Below, piece by piece: positions 18,857 through 27,320 of a stretch of DNA of 64,000 bases (the stretch's first letter is position 1; every line of letters begins with the position of its first letter). Made by a program: the position numbers and the translations under genes. Below the pieces are notes generated by a model, which saw only the letters and a program-made list of their open reading frames with translations, made no database searches and was not told the DNA's origin. Source of the DNA: Bradyrhizobium sp. BR13661 (GTDB lineage: Bacteria; Pseudomonadota; Alphaproteobacteria; Rhizobiales; Xanthobacteraceae); the NCBI RefSeq assembly GCF_029892425.1, contig NZ_JARXWB010000038.1, forward strand, positions 1 to 64,000, given 5' to 3'.

Positions 18857-19216
18857 ATGACGAGTGGGAAGCGATCGCAAATTACACCTCATACCCCGCT
18901 TCGCCTCGGCGACGCAGTGAAGATCGCCTTTCCTCTAGGTGGGGTGACGGCCGCGGATTTGCGGCGTGAGCGCGATTGCAACCGATTGGTCATCGAAAAG
19001 ATCGCCGGCAAGGAGTTCACAACGCTGGCTCATATCGAACGAATGCGAGAGCTATGCCGCGACGAAGCAAGGGAGCAAGACTTAAGCTCAAAGCCGCTCG
19101 CCGAGACAGGAGCGGAAAACTCACTCACCAAGCAACTTGGATCATCAGAGATAACGGCCGGGACGTTAGCACAGGCTGTCCTGCAGATGCGACTGAGGTC
19201 GCGGAACAAAAACTGA
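18857..19216 (+). CDS. Excisionase-like partner of the integrase
   Basis: Start at the ATG at 18857 (MTSGKRSQITPHTPLRLGDA). The 119-residue product has a winged-helix/MerR-like order: PLRLGDAVKIAFPLGGVTAA, then DLRRERDCNRLVIEKIAGKE, FTTLAHIERMRELCRDEARE and a low-complexity tail. I recall this type directly upstream of tyrosine integrases in Bradyrhizobium, where it is annotated as excisionase-like. It overlaps the integrase start by 163 bases in another frame, so the two are co-expressed. It would act with the integrase on the element's ends. Confidence 0.7.
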   Translation: MTSGKRSQITPHTPLRLGDAVKIAFPLGGVTAADLRRERDCNRLVIEKIAGKEFTTLAHIERMRELCRDEAREQDLSSKPLAETGAENSLTKQLGSSEITAGTLAQAVLQMRLRSRNKN

Positions 19217-20235
19217 GAGCTCATATAATCTCCAAGCGCTCCCCGAAGCTGCGAGTCCGTCACATTGACGATATTGCAATTGCGGATCTCCTCTCGATCT
19301 ATCTGGATGCGCAGCTGGACAAGTTGCGCGAGCGTTTCAACGTGGATAATGAGTGCGAAGATACCGTCCCCGACATTCGTAAATTCAAGAAGCGAATTGA
19401 GCGTTTGAACGACTGGTGGGGCGCAAAAATGCTGGGCGAGCTCAATGGAGAAGCTTGTCGCTCGTATGCCAAGAAGCGCGGTAAGAAAGGAGGGGCGCGC
19501 CGAGACCTTGAAGATCTCCGCGCTGCGATCGGTCACCACGCAGTCGAAGGATATCATAGAGGAAGCGTTCGGGTATTGCTGCCTGAGAAGGGCCAACCAC
19601 GAGACAGGTGGCTGACGCGTACCGATGCGGCTAGATTAATTTGGACCTGTTGGCGCTATCGCGAGATGCAAAAAGGGTCGCGCCGGTCAGTGGATCGGGA
19701 ACGGGTCCCGACAAAGAGGCGTCCACTACGTCACCTTGCTCGTTTCATTTTGCTGGGCATCTACAGTGGGACCCGTGCGGGTGCTATTGCGGCAGCCTCT
19801 CCGATTGCAGCGAGCGGTCGTGCCTATGTCGATTTGGAGCGCGGTCGGTATTACCGCCTAATGCAGGGCCGCGCTAAAACCAACAAGCGACAGCCGACGG
19901 TCCCAATACCATTGCGCTTACTCACTCACCTGCGACGTTGGCATCGAATTAACCCTGAGGCGAAGCATTTCGTCGAATACAACGGAAAGGCCGTTAGCTC
20001 GGTCAAAACGGCGTTCAAGAGTGCGGTAAAGCTGGCAGGGCTTGGCCGAGGTATTTCCCCGCAAACGCTTCGGCATACTGCTGCGACGTGGCTCATGCAA
20101 CGAGGCGCGGATCCTTGGCAGGCAGCAGGCTATCTTGGAATGTCCTTCGAGGTGCTGCTCAACACCTATGGGCATCACCATCCCGATTATCTGTCTGATG
20201 CGGTCGAAAAAATCGGGAAGCGCGGATCCAGCTAA
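19054..20235 (+). CDS. Tyrosine recombinase (phage-type integrase)
   Basis: ATG at 19054 gives MPRRSKGARLKLKAARRDRS; 393 aa. An N-terminal arm-binding region is followed by a core-binding domain and the catalytic domain. Visible active-site residues are the first Arg in YSGTRAGAIAA, a lysine in RAKTNKRQPTVPIP, the second Arg in TLRHTAATWL, and the nucleophile Tyr in NTYGHHHPDY. The His of the HxxR box is replaced by Gln (PQTLRH). Whether this still recombines is uncertain, since some integrases tolerate changes here. It follows its excisionase-like partner and opens a region rich in gene fragments, so it probably belonged to an integrated island. No att site was found. Confidence 0.88.
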   Translation: MPRRSKGARLKLKAARRDRSGKLTHQATWIIRDNGRDVSTGCPADATEVAEQKLRAHIISKRSPKLRVRHIDDIAIADLLSIYLDAQLDKLRERFNVDNECEDTVPDIRKFKKRIERLNDWWGAKMLGELNGEACRSYAKKRGKKGGARRDLEDLRAAIGHHAVEGYHRGSVRVLLPEKGQPRDRWLTRTDAARLIWTCWRYREMQKGSRRSVDRERVPTKRRPLRHLARFILLGIYSGTRAGAIAAASPIAASGRAYVDLERGRYYRLMQGRAKTNKRQPTVPIPLRLLTHLRRWHRINPEAKHFVEYNGKAVSSVKTAFKSAVKLAGLGRGISPQTLRHTAATWLMQRGADPWQAAGYLGMSFEVLLNTYGHHHPDYLSDAVEKIGKRGSS

Positions 20236-20665
20236 CGAACGAAGTTCTATCGTATTTCGAGGTGTTTCGGATGCTGTTGTTCTGGCCAGGGTCGCGCCTC
20301 ATGCGTTACTGATTTCACAGACTAGCTAGGCATGGTTCGATCTGCAGTCAGACTTTCGAGTCTTACTCAGGATCGCATTGCAGATCGAAATGTTTCGCTG
20401 TCAACTCGTGAATTTCGACTCCAGATTGGGATTGTTGGTCCCAGTCTATAGCGAGGCGACCCGGATCTATCCGTTTGCGTTGCGGCCGGTTGTACATACC
20501 GGCTCGACGCTGAAGGCCTCAACACGGTGAGGAGACATTGCCGGCGTCCGTCGGTGGCCGCCCTCATTAACCGGCCGCGTTAGGCTCACCCGACGAAGGA
20601 AACAGCATCGGCACAGGCGCTGCCATGCCAGTCCCGCCGGCTTGGTGAATCCGGTGCCGCCCGAG
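20236..20665. other. Intergenic region, nothing coding seen
   Basis: No supportable gene between the integrase and the dehydratase remnant. Confidence 0.4.
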
Positions 20666-21217
20666 TGCCTATCGCGAAGCCTACGGCAGGCTCGCGAGCA
20701 ACGGCATCCTGTTCAATCATGAGAGCCCGATCCGCGGTGAGACCTTCGTCACCCGCAAGAATCACGCGGCGTGGCGCGCATCGAGGTTGGGCTGGAACAG
20801 ACGCTCTATCGGTAATCTCGAAGTCCAGCGCTACTGGGGGAATGCCAAGGACCATTTGGGAGGCTTGCATATGATCCTGCAGGCCGACAACCCCGATGAC
20901 TTCGTGCTTGCTACCTGCGAGACGTGTTCGGTGGGCGAGACGGCCGAGCTGTCCTTCGCGCAGATCGGCAGCCGTATGGAGTGGCACGGCACAGGCGTCG
21001 ACGGACCGAAGTCGATGCCAAGAGCGGCATGACATTGGCGAAGATCGACCCGACCTATTTCCGCCCGAACGAGGTCGATCTGCTTATCGGCGATGCCAGC
21101 AAGGCGCGGTGCTCGGCTGGAAGCCGAAGCGGAGCTTTGCCCAACTCGTCCAAGAGATGATGGCGAGCGATCTGGCTGATGCCAAACGGGACATCGCGAA
21201 TGGCAAGCGTGCCGTTT
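20666..21217 (+). pseudogene. Remnant of GDP-mannose 4,6-dehydratase gene (3' half)
   Basis: In successive frames the translation gives REAYGRLASNGILFNHESPI, RGETFVTRK, ARIEVGLEQTLY, WGNAKDHLGGLHMILQADNP, then KIDPTYFRPNEVDLLIGDAS and KRSFAQLVQEMMASDLADAK. These are diagnostic parts of the short-chain dehydrogenase that converts GDP-mannose to GDP-4-keto-6-deoxymannose. At least two frameshifts break it and the N-terminal half with the Rossmann motif is gone. It is directly followed by a GDP-fucose synthase fragment, the order used for GDP-fucose synthesis in lipochito-oligosaccharide (noeL-nolK) or polysaccharide clusters. Confidence 0.8.
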
Positions 21218-21335
21218 GAGCTGAAGGGCAACAGCTTCTACGCCGCCGGAAATCGCGGCATGGTCGGCAACGTAATCGTGCGCCAGCTGGCGCGGGAAGA
21301 GGTTAAGCTCGTCACGTGGACCCGCGCTAGGTCGA
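21201..21335 (+). pseudogene. 5' fragment of GDP-L-fucose synthase gene
   Basis: From the ATG at 21201 the frame gives MASVPFELKGNSFYAAGNRG then MVGNVIVRQLAREEVKLVTW. This is the N-terminus of GDP-fucose synthase (usual form GHRGMVGSA in the NADP-binding loop). The His of that motif is replaced (GNRG). After about 45 residues the sequence passes into an unrelated kinase fragment, so the rest of the gene has been deleted. Confidence 0.7.
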
Positions 21336-21349
21336 TTTCTGCAAGCAGG

Positions 21350-21490
21350 CCCAAAGGGGTAGGAGAAGGAACGGGGCTCGGATTGAGTCAGGTCTCTGAT
21401 ATCGCAGGCCAGGCGGGCGGCATCGTGCGCATCGACAGCCGCGTCGGCGAGAGCACGACGGTATATATACTGCTGCGGAAAACTGAAGCA
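21350..21490 (+). pseudogene. C-terminal fragment of a sensor histidine kinase
   Basis: The residues GVGEGTGLGLSQVSDIAGQA and VRIDSRVGESTTVYILLRKT match the G-box end of a histidine kinase ATPase domain (usual GTGLGLS...GG...S..G.GT.....LP). Nothing of the dimerisation domain remains. The frame is fused to the fucose-synthase fragment, so a deletion joined two genes. Confidence 0.7.
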
Positions 21491-21524
21491 TGCATCGAGC
21501 AGGATCGGGGGGCGAGATCGTCCG

Positions 21525-21887
21525 GTGAGCCAAAAAGCCGTCAAGATACTTATCGTCGATGGTGATCCCGATCTGAGGCGCGCGGTCGCGCCATCTCTCA
21601 AATCGTTAGGATATCACGTTATGGAGGCGAAGAACGGCCCTGATCGACGAAGCAGAGCCCGACCTAATTTTGGTCGATTTGCCTCGCCGGGAATGAATGG
21701 GGCCGAAGTGGCCAAAGTCATGCGGGAGACGCGTCCGAACGTGGCGATCGTATTCGCAAGCGGCTATATCGACACTGCCGCCATAGAGCGTGCTGCTGCA
21801 AACTCCGCCGTGTTGCGAAAGCCGTTTCGGATGGACGAATTGCATGCTGGATTGACGGAAGCTTTGGCGAGCGGCCGGCGCTATTAG
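21525..21887 (+). pseudogene. Degenerate response-regulator receiver domain
   Basis: An open 120-residue frame looks intact at both ends: KILIVDGDPDLRRAVAPSLK at the start, and MNGAEVAKVMRETRPNVAIV, FASGYIDTAAIERA and LRKPFRMDELHAG at the end. Its middle is out of register. The neighbouring frame there reads ALIDEAEPDLILVD, which holds the phospho-acceptor Asp. Two compensating shifts therefore destroyed the active site. It was probably the receiver end of a hybrid kinase with the fragment just upstream. Confidence 0.65.
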
Positions 21888-22528
21888 CGTTCGAGGATTT
21901 CACCTCGGGATCGAAGGGCGATATCAGCCAGGCCCCTGCATCACGAAGCTGCTGCTCCGCAGCGGCCTATCGGGTCGCTGTCCACCGTCCGACGCGTCCA
22001 TCGCTGCGAGTATAGGATCCGCCACCACTGCTTCCGACAAAACGCCCAGTAAGGCAAACCGCGAACGCTTCTTAGTGCATCTCGTCAATGACACGACCTG
22101 GTGGAGGCACTTCGTGCCATCTCCGGCGACCGACTTGTATCACCTTGACTCGCAATATCGCGACATGATCAACGACGTACGAATCAAGTGGGTTTCCGAA
22201 ATACTGGGATTCGAACTCCCGAGATACCCTCTCCCTGCGCCTGCTCAGTTGGAGGACGAAAACGGATCCCCTTCGAAACCATGGACACCCATGAACGATG
22301 GTGCCGGCCAGTGAAAACTGCGAAACGAAAACCTTATAGAAATTCAGCAGGATGCTTGTCGCGACAAACGATAACAAGCCGACTGTGCGGCTGTAGAAGG
22401 CGCAGCGTAGCACAATCTGTCCCCGCCAGCGTTCTCTCCAAGACACACGACGAACTCCGCCCACTCGGACGTTGACGAGTTCATGCCCACAACAGGTGCT
22501 CGACCCGCAATACATGCATGAGCAGAAC
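21888..22528. other. Non-coding stretch, nothing supportable
   Basis: A string resembling an inverted tRNA T-arm (gggattcgaactcccg, about 22206) is present, but its stem does not pair, so no tRNA is called. Long frames on the minus strand here have no protein character. Confidence 0.4.
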
Positions 22529-22663
22529 ATGGGCAGACATCGAAAGAGCGCTTCCGATCCAGACCGCTATCTCCTTTGCCTCAAAGGCAACTATTACTAT
22601 CGTCGCCGGGTACCGCGAGAGCTTCGGACAGACTGCGTCCTCGCCGGCGGCCTATCCAGCTGA
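22529..22663 (+). pseudogene. N-terminal fragment of a second integrase gene
   Basis: MGRHRKSASDPDRYLLCLKG followed by NYYYRRRVPRELR matches the N-terminal segment of tyrosine integrases that begin with a short basic region and a YYYRRRVP motif. The frame stops after about 45 residues and the rest is unrecognisable. A second, decayed integrase fits repeated insertion events in this region. Confidence 0.6.
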
Positions 22664-22936
22664 CGATCGCATCCCGTCTCCGGTGATGATCGACAGAAGA
22701 GCTGAGCGTGCAGCCATGACCCACATCGAATGTTGCAGCGGCGCCATGCGTTGATCCGCCACGTCCGCCTCGAAGAGATTCGCGGACGGCAGAAAGCACG
22801 CGCGGAAGACCGCCCCCGTATCCCGGACAAGACCGTAAACGTCAGCTCTCATCCACTTGTGGATCGGATGTCGGACCGGTCGCCGGAGATCTAGGACTTT
22901 GTAGCCGCTCGCACGCTCGAACAGCCTGCGATTGAG

Positions 22937-23110
22937 GTGCTCGGTGATGTTGCCGAGTTGGACGATCAGATCATTGCTGAGGTCCTACGGAAGGGCCTCT
23001 CCGCGCTTTTCATGATGCAAGCGGCACTCGAAAAGGCGGGCGTCGTCTTCATTCACGAAAACGGCGGAGGTGCCGGAGTTCGTCTAAGCAAGCCTGGTGG
23101 AAGGACGGCC
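22937..23110 (+). pseudogene. Fragment of an XRE-type regulator (C-terminal tail)
   Basis: Within an open frame, residues QAALEKAGVVFIHENGGGAG and VRLSKPGG match the tail seen on short XRE-family regulators of rhizobia (AALE.AGV.FI.ENGGG.GVRL). The helix-turn-helix part is not recognisable upstream. A second copy of this tail lies at 23251-23453. Confidence 0.5.
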
Positions 23111-23250
23111 GAGCAACATCTGCATAGCCTGACCTGCCGGTTCGAACCCAGCGTAGCTGGACCTAAAGCGCGCATTTGCAGCGCCCACCACGTTAGGATC
23201 GACATCGAAGAAGCTTTGGGGCCCCCGGCTCCCGTGCTGTGCAGTCCCGC

Positions 23251-23453
23251 ATGGCCCGTGCGGCCTTGGGATGGAGCGCTCGTGATCTTGCTTCGGAGCT
23301 AAAGTGGCGATCGATACCGTGGCGAGGTTTGAGCGCGGGGACGAGCTAAAGGAACGAACGGTCGACGCTATCCGCTCAGCGCTCGAGATCGGAAGCGTTG
23401 AGTTTATTGACGAGAACGGTGGCGGCGCAGGAGTCCGGCTGCGTAGGCCCTAG
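23251..23453 (+). pseudogene. XRE-type regulator broken by a one-base deletion
   Basis: From the ATG at 23251 the frame reads MARAALGWSARDLASE, the start of a helix-turn-helix. A missing base near 23298 shifts to the frame KVAIDTVARFERGDELKERT, then VDAIRSALEIGSVEFIDENG and GGAGVRLRRP with a stop. Restoring one base gives a full 67-residue Cro/C1-like regulator. It is closely similar in its tail to the fragment 150 bases upstream. Confidence 0.65.
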
Positions 23454-23983
23454 TGTTGTCGCCTTTAAGAAGAGAGGGGACGTCACAGGCGAGGGCTGGA
23501 GCGCGGATTGCTCGCGAGCGATGGAGCGGGGAGGCGGCCGCCGAGTCGGGATGCGGGGTCCAGTGTTCGTTGCAGTCGATAAATTGCTGTGGGAGCCCAA
23601 TCCGCATCAACAGCGCTCATCGCTGCTGTGAGCTATGACGGCGTGGTGCGTTACTAGCATGCCTTAGGTTGTGGCTTTGGGACTGGCTCAATTCCGCTGA
23701 AGGATTAGTCAGGCGTGCGTCAGACGAGCGTGAGACCTTATCCTCGGTCATTGATTCCCGCCCAGGGGAAAAGGTGGCTGCGGGGCCTGGTTTGGATTCG
23801 CCTCCGTTTCCGGGCCTCGCTCATCCGCGCTTGTGAGCGAGCGCTGGAAAATACTGGGCCTGTTCTGGATGACCCGGTTGAGCCGCTTCTTCAAGCGATG
23901 CCTATTAAAATTGCACGTACTCTCGATCACCGTCGTTAGGACTTTTCGCCTATCAAACCAGCATCGGGGTGCTGAGAGGCGTC
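23454..23983. other. Intergenic region, nothing coding seen
   Basis: Only short frames without protein character on either strand. Confidence 0.4.
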
Positions 23984-24256
23984 ATGGAAAGCCTGCCTTA
24001 CGACTACAAGCCGGTAGCATCGATCGGTTGGGGAGCAGCGGCCGTCGCCGTTGCAGCAACTACGCTGCTCGGGCTCGACTTCGCCGATCTCGGCAACCCG
24101 TTTGGTGACGATAGCGCTGGCAGAGCGACATATTCCGCGATAGTTGCCGCGGGCGCGACGATGCAGCCAACGGAGCCCATGAGCCCTCTACGGATTGAAA
24201 AGCAAATGCCCCCCGCAAAAGTCGTAGCGCTGCTCCATGAGCGCACAAAGCCATAG
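23984..24256 (+). CDS. Small hypothetical protein with one membrane helix, 90 aa
   Basis: The ATG at 23984 was preferred because the mature-looking sequence starts there (MESLPYDYKPVASIGWGAAA). A hydrophobic stretch (VASIGWGAAAVAVAATTLLG, residues about 11-30) may be a membrane anchor or uncleaved signal. The remainder is soluble and proline-containing (MQPTEPMSPLRIEKQMPPAK). No family recognised. Confidence 0.45.
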   Translation: MESLPYDYKPVASIGWGAAAVAVAATTLLGLDFADLGNPFGDDSAGRATYSAIVAAGATMQPTEPMSPLRIEKQMPPAKVVALLHERTKP

Positions 24257-24329
24257 CCCGCAGCCCCGCTAGAATCAGGCTGAGAGTTCTGAAAGAGATC
24301 AGCGAACGCGAGGACATCGACCGGGTTCG

Positions 24330-24485
24330 TCAGTCAAGGTGTATACCGTGCACCTCTAACAGCATCTTGGCCGACTCGAGCCGACGCCGCAGCACGCGAG
24401 ATTGATAATAGCGCAACGCATAACCGCTGAAAACGCCGGCCGTAAACACGCCGCCGACGACAACTTGTGCAAAGTCTTCGCCCAT
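24330..24485 (-). CDS. 51-aa membrane microprotein, paralogue of the one at 35881
   Basis: Reading the minus strand from the ATG at 24485 gives MGEDFAQVVVGGVFTAGVFS then GYALRYYQSRVLRRRLESAK and MLLEVHGIHLD. The first 20 residues form a membrane helix and the rest is a basic amphipathic helix. It is clearly homologous to the 52-residue product at 35881-36039 (shared GY.LRY.QSRVLRRRLE.A.MLL..HG), which supports both as real genes. It lies downstream of another small membrane protein on the same strand. Function unknown. Confidence 0.6.
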   Translation of the reverse strand: MGEDFAQVVVGGVFTAGVFSGYALRYYQSRVLRRRLESAKMLLEVHGIHLD

Positions 24486-24605
24486 CACGACCCCCCGAAA
24501 GTCCGAGCACAGCTCAAAAAATAAAGTGGCGCGGCGGCGACGAAGTCTATCACGGCGAACGATGGGCGGGCCCAGTTCATGTCACGTAGAATGGCCCGCG
24601 TTTGG

Positions 24606-24836
24606 CTAGCGATCTTCATTTGAGTGCGAGGCCTTTTCTATGATCTGGGCGATGACCGAAATGATCGCGGCTACAGCTGCGACCGCAGCCTGTCGGGATT
24701 GGGTCCCAAGTTCCGGGGCAGCATAGCTCCCACCGTTCCAGGCGAACAGGCCGAGGGACAAGGCGACGTCCAGCGCAAGTATACCGGCGATACACGCCGC
24801 AACGAAGGCGATCCAGCGTGCAGCACTCCGGCTCAT
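24606..24836 (-). CDS. Small two-helix membrane protein, 76 aa
   Basis: MSRSAARWIAFVAACIAGIL begins a first membrane helix; a second hydrophobic helix (AAVAAVAAIISVIAQIIEKA) follows a polar linker (NGGSYAAPELGTQSRQ). The C-terminus is charged. No family is recognised. Upstream of the 51-residue membrane microprotein on the same strand, 120 bases away. Confidence 0.55.
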   Translation of the reverse strand: MSRSAARWIAFVAACIAGILALDVALSLGLFAWNGGSYAAPELGTQSRQAAVAAVAAIISVIAQIIEKASHSNEDR

Positions 24837-25008
24837 GGGCTTGGATCGAAGCGACGTGGCTCAACTCCGGATCTGTAAGGGCCGGTCGGGGCAAGCTGCC
24901 ATCCACTAGCAACCCTGCGGATTATAGCGGCGACCATCTGGGGTATGTTAACAAGACCATCTGACACCGGCCTTACGGGAGCTGCATGCAAGCGCCACGG
25001 TCGTAGTG

Positions 25009-25104
25009 CCTGCCCGGCTGCGCAAACAGCTCACCGAACACGGCGCCAGGGTCGTGATCCACACCATCCGCGGCGTCGGCTACATGATTGCCGAGGAGAA
25101 GTGA
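25009..25104 (+). pseudogene. C-terminal scrap of an OmpR-type response regulator
   Basis: RLRKQLTEHGARVVIHTIRG then VGYMIAEEK and a stop is the end of a winged-helix DNA-binding domain (usual VHTVRGVGY). Everything upstream is missing. It fits the other two-component fragments in this region. Confidence 0.65.
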
Positions 25105-25380
25105 CGCCGCCTCGTTCGGATCATCCGGTTGCCGGGGGCCCCATCCCATCAAAACCCGCAATCAGCGTACGCCCCCCGCAGGTGAACAATGTGCCGAGTT
25201 GATATTGAAATCTATATCGTTGAATGTCTTTGAAAATATAAAAGCCGTATCAATTCTTTGCTCCTTCATCCGCGTAAAAGACTGGCGGCGATAGACGCGA
25301 CGTCGAGTTCAGTCCCTTGTCAGGCTAATCGGCTAACGTCACGCGCACCAGGGTCGAAACTCCAATTTATCAATCAGCTC

Positions 25381-25800
25381 ATGTGGCGAGTGGCATTGGC
25401 TATTGCCGTGGTTTGCATGGCGCCCAAGAAGCCGGCGCGCGCAAGCGAGCTCATTGGAGACAATGCGGCATTTGTTGCGAAGCTTGCTGGCGGACTTTAC
25501 GCGACGATGTACTGCGGTGATCTGTACGAAATGGACCGCATCGGCTTTGTCCGATGGGCGGACGGGCATGGTGTGGATGTCGAGTTTTATCTGCCAAAAT
25601 TTGCCGCAGGTGCCAGTGCCTATATCGGCTGGCATTACGATCGAAAGGATCTCGATCCCCGCGTGACGCGGTTGATCAGAAAGGTGTTCGGAGGGTTGGA
25701 TGACATGAAGAAGGGCGGGGGGAGTGACGAAGCCTGCCGATCTGTTGTCCGGTCATCGATCGAGCAACACTTTATCAAAAAACGAGGGGTAGCTCTTTGA
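25381..25800 (+). CDS. Hypothetical exported protein, 139 aa
   Basis: The ATG at 25381 gives a signal peptide (MWRVALAIAVVCMAPKKPAR, cleavage near ARA-SE). The mature part is a soluble helical domain with one Cys in ATMYCGDLYEMDRIGFVRWA and another in GGGSDEACRSVVRSS, which could form a disulphide. No family recognised. The next gene, also exported, starts 19 bases downstream, so the two may be co-transcribed. Confidence 0.6.
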   Translation: MWRVALAIAVVCMAPKKPARASELIGDNAAFVAKLAGGLYATMYCGDLYEMDRIGFVRWADGHGVDVEFYLPKFAAGASAYIGWHYDRKDLDPRVTRLIRKVFGGLDDMKKGGGSDEACRSVVRSSIEQHFIKKRGVAL

Positions 25801-25819
25801 GTTGCAGATGGAGGCCGCA

Positions 25820-26038
25820 ATGCGCGTCTTGATGTTTAGCTGCATGGCCGCGGCTGCCATAGCGCATTCGTCGCCCGCGGCATCTCAGAGTGTTGTTGGC
25901 GGACCCAGTCCCGTCAAGAATCTGGTAGGCGGAGCGAAAGCGACTCCGAATCCAGTTGTGCCGCCGGTGCGAGGCTCTCAAGTCTCAACGGCTAAGGCTG
26001 CACCCGCGCCTTCACCGCAACCGAAAGGCGGGCGCTAG
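25820..26038 (+). CDS. Small secreted protein, 72 aa
   Basis: The ATG at 25820 follows a GGAGG site. The signal peptide is MRVLMFSCMAAAAIAHSSPA, and the mature protein is a low-complexity Pro/Ala/Gly/Lys chain (VGGPSPVKNLVGGAKATPNP, PAPSPQPKGGR). It is probably unstructured and periplasmic. It follows another exported protein gene by 19 bases. Function unknown. Confidence 0.5.
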   Translation: MRVLMFSCMAAAAIAHSSPAASQSVVGGPSPVKNLVGGAKATPNPVVPPVRGSQVSTAKAAPAPSPQPKGGR

Positions 26039-26578
26039 CAATACGTCACCGATCGGTACTGTCCTAATTAGGACAAGCGCAATTCGAACTTCGGACACTT
26101 CAAACTGTTAGGTACGGGGCGACCCGTTGCGCTATCGTCTTGGCCGTCTCGCCAGCCGCGGCGTCCTACCGTGCGAGCGGTAGTCCTATAGCCCCATCTG
26201 CGAAGTTACGCCGCGACTGACGGAGGTCTGCTCATTGTCGCAGAGCGGGCCAGATTTACTCAACCTGAGTTGTTCGCAGCAGGGAGCGCGGCGATGTCCG
26301 CTGCCGAGAGATGACCCGGCCAAGGGCATGCCGCCTGCCTACCGCAAGTTCCGCTCGCGGCCGGTACTGCTGAAAAAAAGAAACAGTAATCTCGACAAAT
26401 CAGCTCGGGCCGCACTCAATTGGAAGAACGACACTTCAACCGATGTGGCTTGCGGCGAATTGGTTTTGGCGAAGCTTGGTGAGGGTCACGTTCTATCTCT
26501 CGGATCTGCTTCTTCCCGAAGAAAGGAGGCCGATCCGAGAATGAGCTCCCAGGGTTGCACGTAGAGTCCGCCGCTGCT
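26039..26578. other. Intergenic region, nothing coding seen
   Basis: No supportable gene; frames in this stretch look random. Confidence 0.4.
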
Positions 26579-26887
26579 TCAGAACGGGAACGGCAATTCG
26601 TGGGCGCCGAGGCTATCGAATCGGACGCCGGTTGCGGGTCCGGCGCGGTAGTGACCGTTGTAATAGCCGAGGGCAGGGCGGCCGGATACCGGCGATGGAC
26701 AGGCGAGGTCGGGGCGATCGGCCAGCAATGGTGGGCGGGGTTCGCGATAGCGCGTCGGCCAGCAGTTGCAGTTCTGGTCGCACACCATCCGCACTTCGAC
26801 GATCGGGGGCCGACCGCTTTGACTGACAGTTGGGCCAGCAGTTGCGAGCAGCGCGACCTGAACGGCACCAAGCAATGAATTGACCAT
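26579..26887 (-). CDS. Small exported hypothetical protein, 102 aa
   Basis: A weak signal peptide (MVNSLLGAVQVALLATAGPT) is followed by a Cys-rich patch (RMVCDQNCNCWPTRYREPRP) and a Pro/Arg/Gly-rich tail with GYYNGHYRAGPATGVRF. The three closely spaced cysteines may form disulphides or bind metal in the periplasm. It starts 6 bases after the stop of 26894-27214, so the two form an operon. Function unknown. Confidence 0.55.
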   Translation of the reverse strand: MVNSLLGAVQVALLATAGPTVSQSGRPPIVEVRMVCDQNCNCWPTRYREPRPPLLADRPDLACPSPVSGRPALGYYNGHYRAGPATGVRFDSLGAHELPFPF

Positions 26888-26893
26888 GTTGGG

Positions 26894-27214
26894 CTACTTC
26901 TCTCGGGTTGGCGTGAGTGAGACAGTCCAGAGATCCCTAAGGCGCTCGCAGTCGAACCAGAAGCTATCGCCCCGGCGAAGGGGCGTCTGCCAGGGAGTGC
27001 TCTTCACGAAAGTCGAGATGGCAGATGGGCCGTGCGGATAGGTGATGCGCACCGTGGCCTTCAGCAGCCAGTCGCCGACCAGCGCATAGGGGAGCTCTTC
27101 GGATACGAGTACCTCCATGTGACAGCGCGATAACGGCGCGGCGCCGGCTGTCGACAGCAATGTGAACGCAAGGGCGACAGCGAGGGCGACTGTCCGGATG
27201 GTTCCGTACCTCAT
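26894..27214 (-). CDS. Small exported hypothetical protein, 106 aa
   Basis: The ATG at 27214 gives a clean signal peptide (MRYGTIRTVALAVALAFTLL, cleavage near AGA-AP). The mature protein has two Cys (SRCHMEVLV, WFDCERLRD) likely to pair, and beta-rich segments (WLLKATVRITYPHG). It precedes 26579-26887 in an operon. No family recognised. The longer upstream extension of this frame has no protein character. Confidence 0.6.
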   Translation of the reverse strand: MRYGTIRTVALAVALAFTLLSTAGAAPLSRCHMEVLVSEELPYALVGDWLLKATVRITYPHGPSAISTFVKSTPWQTPLRRGDSFWFDCERLRDLWTVSLTPTREK

Positions 27215-27320
27215 GACGGGCTTTCGGCTGAAGAGGGCGGCGCGGTTCTGGCGCCGCCGGGGGATGATGACTGTCTGGTCAGCTTGTGGTAAGATTCTGT
27301 TCTGCGCTGGATGAACATTA

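Noticed and set aside
22200..22230. Inverted tRNA T-arm-like string next to an integrase fragment
   Set aside because: The T-stem has at least three mismatches and no cloverleaf can be drawn around it.
22072..22530. 152-codon minus-strand frame
   Set aside because: Composition is random (Arg/Ser/Val/Cys), no domain, poor start context, in a region of decayed DNA.
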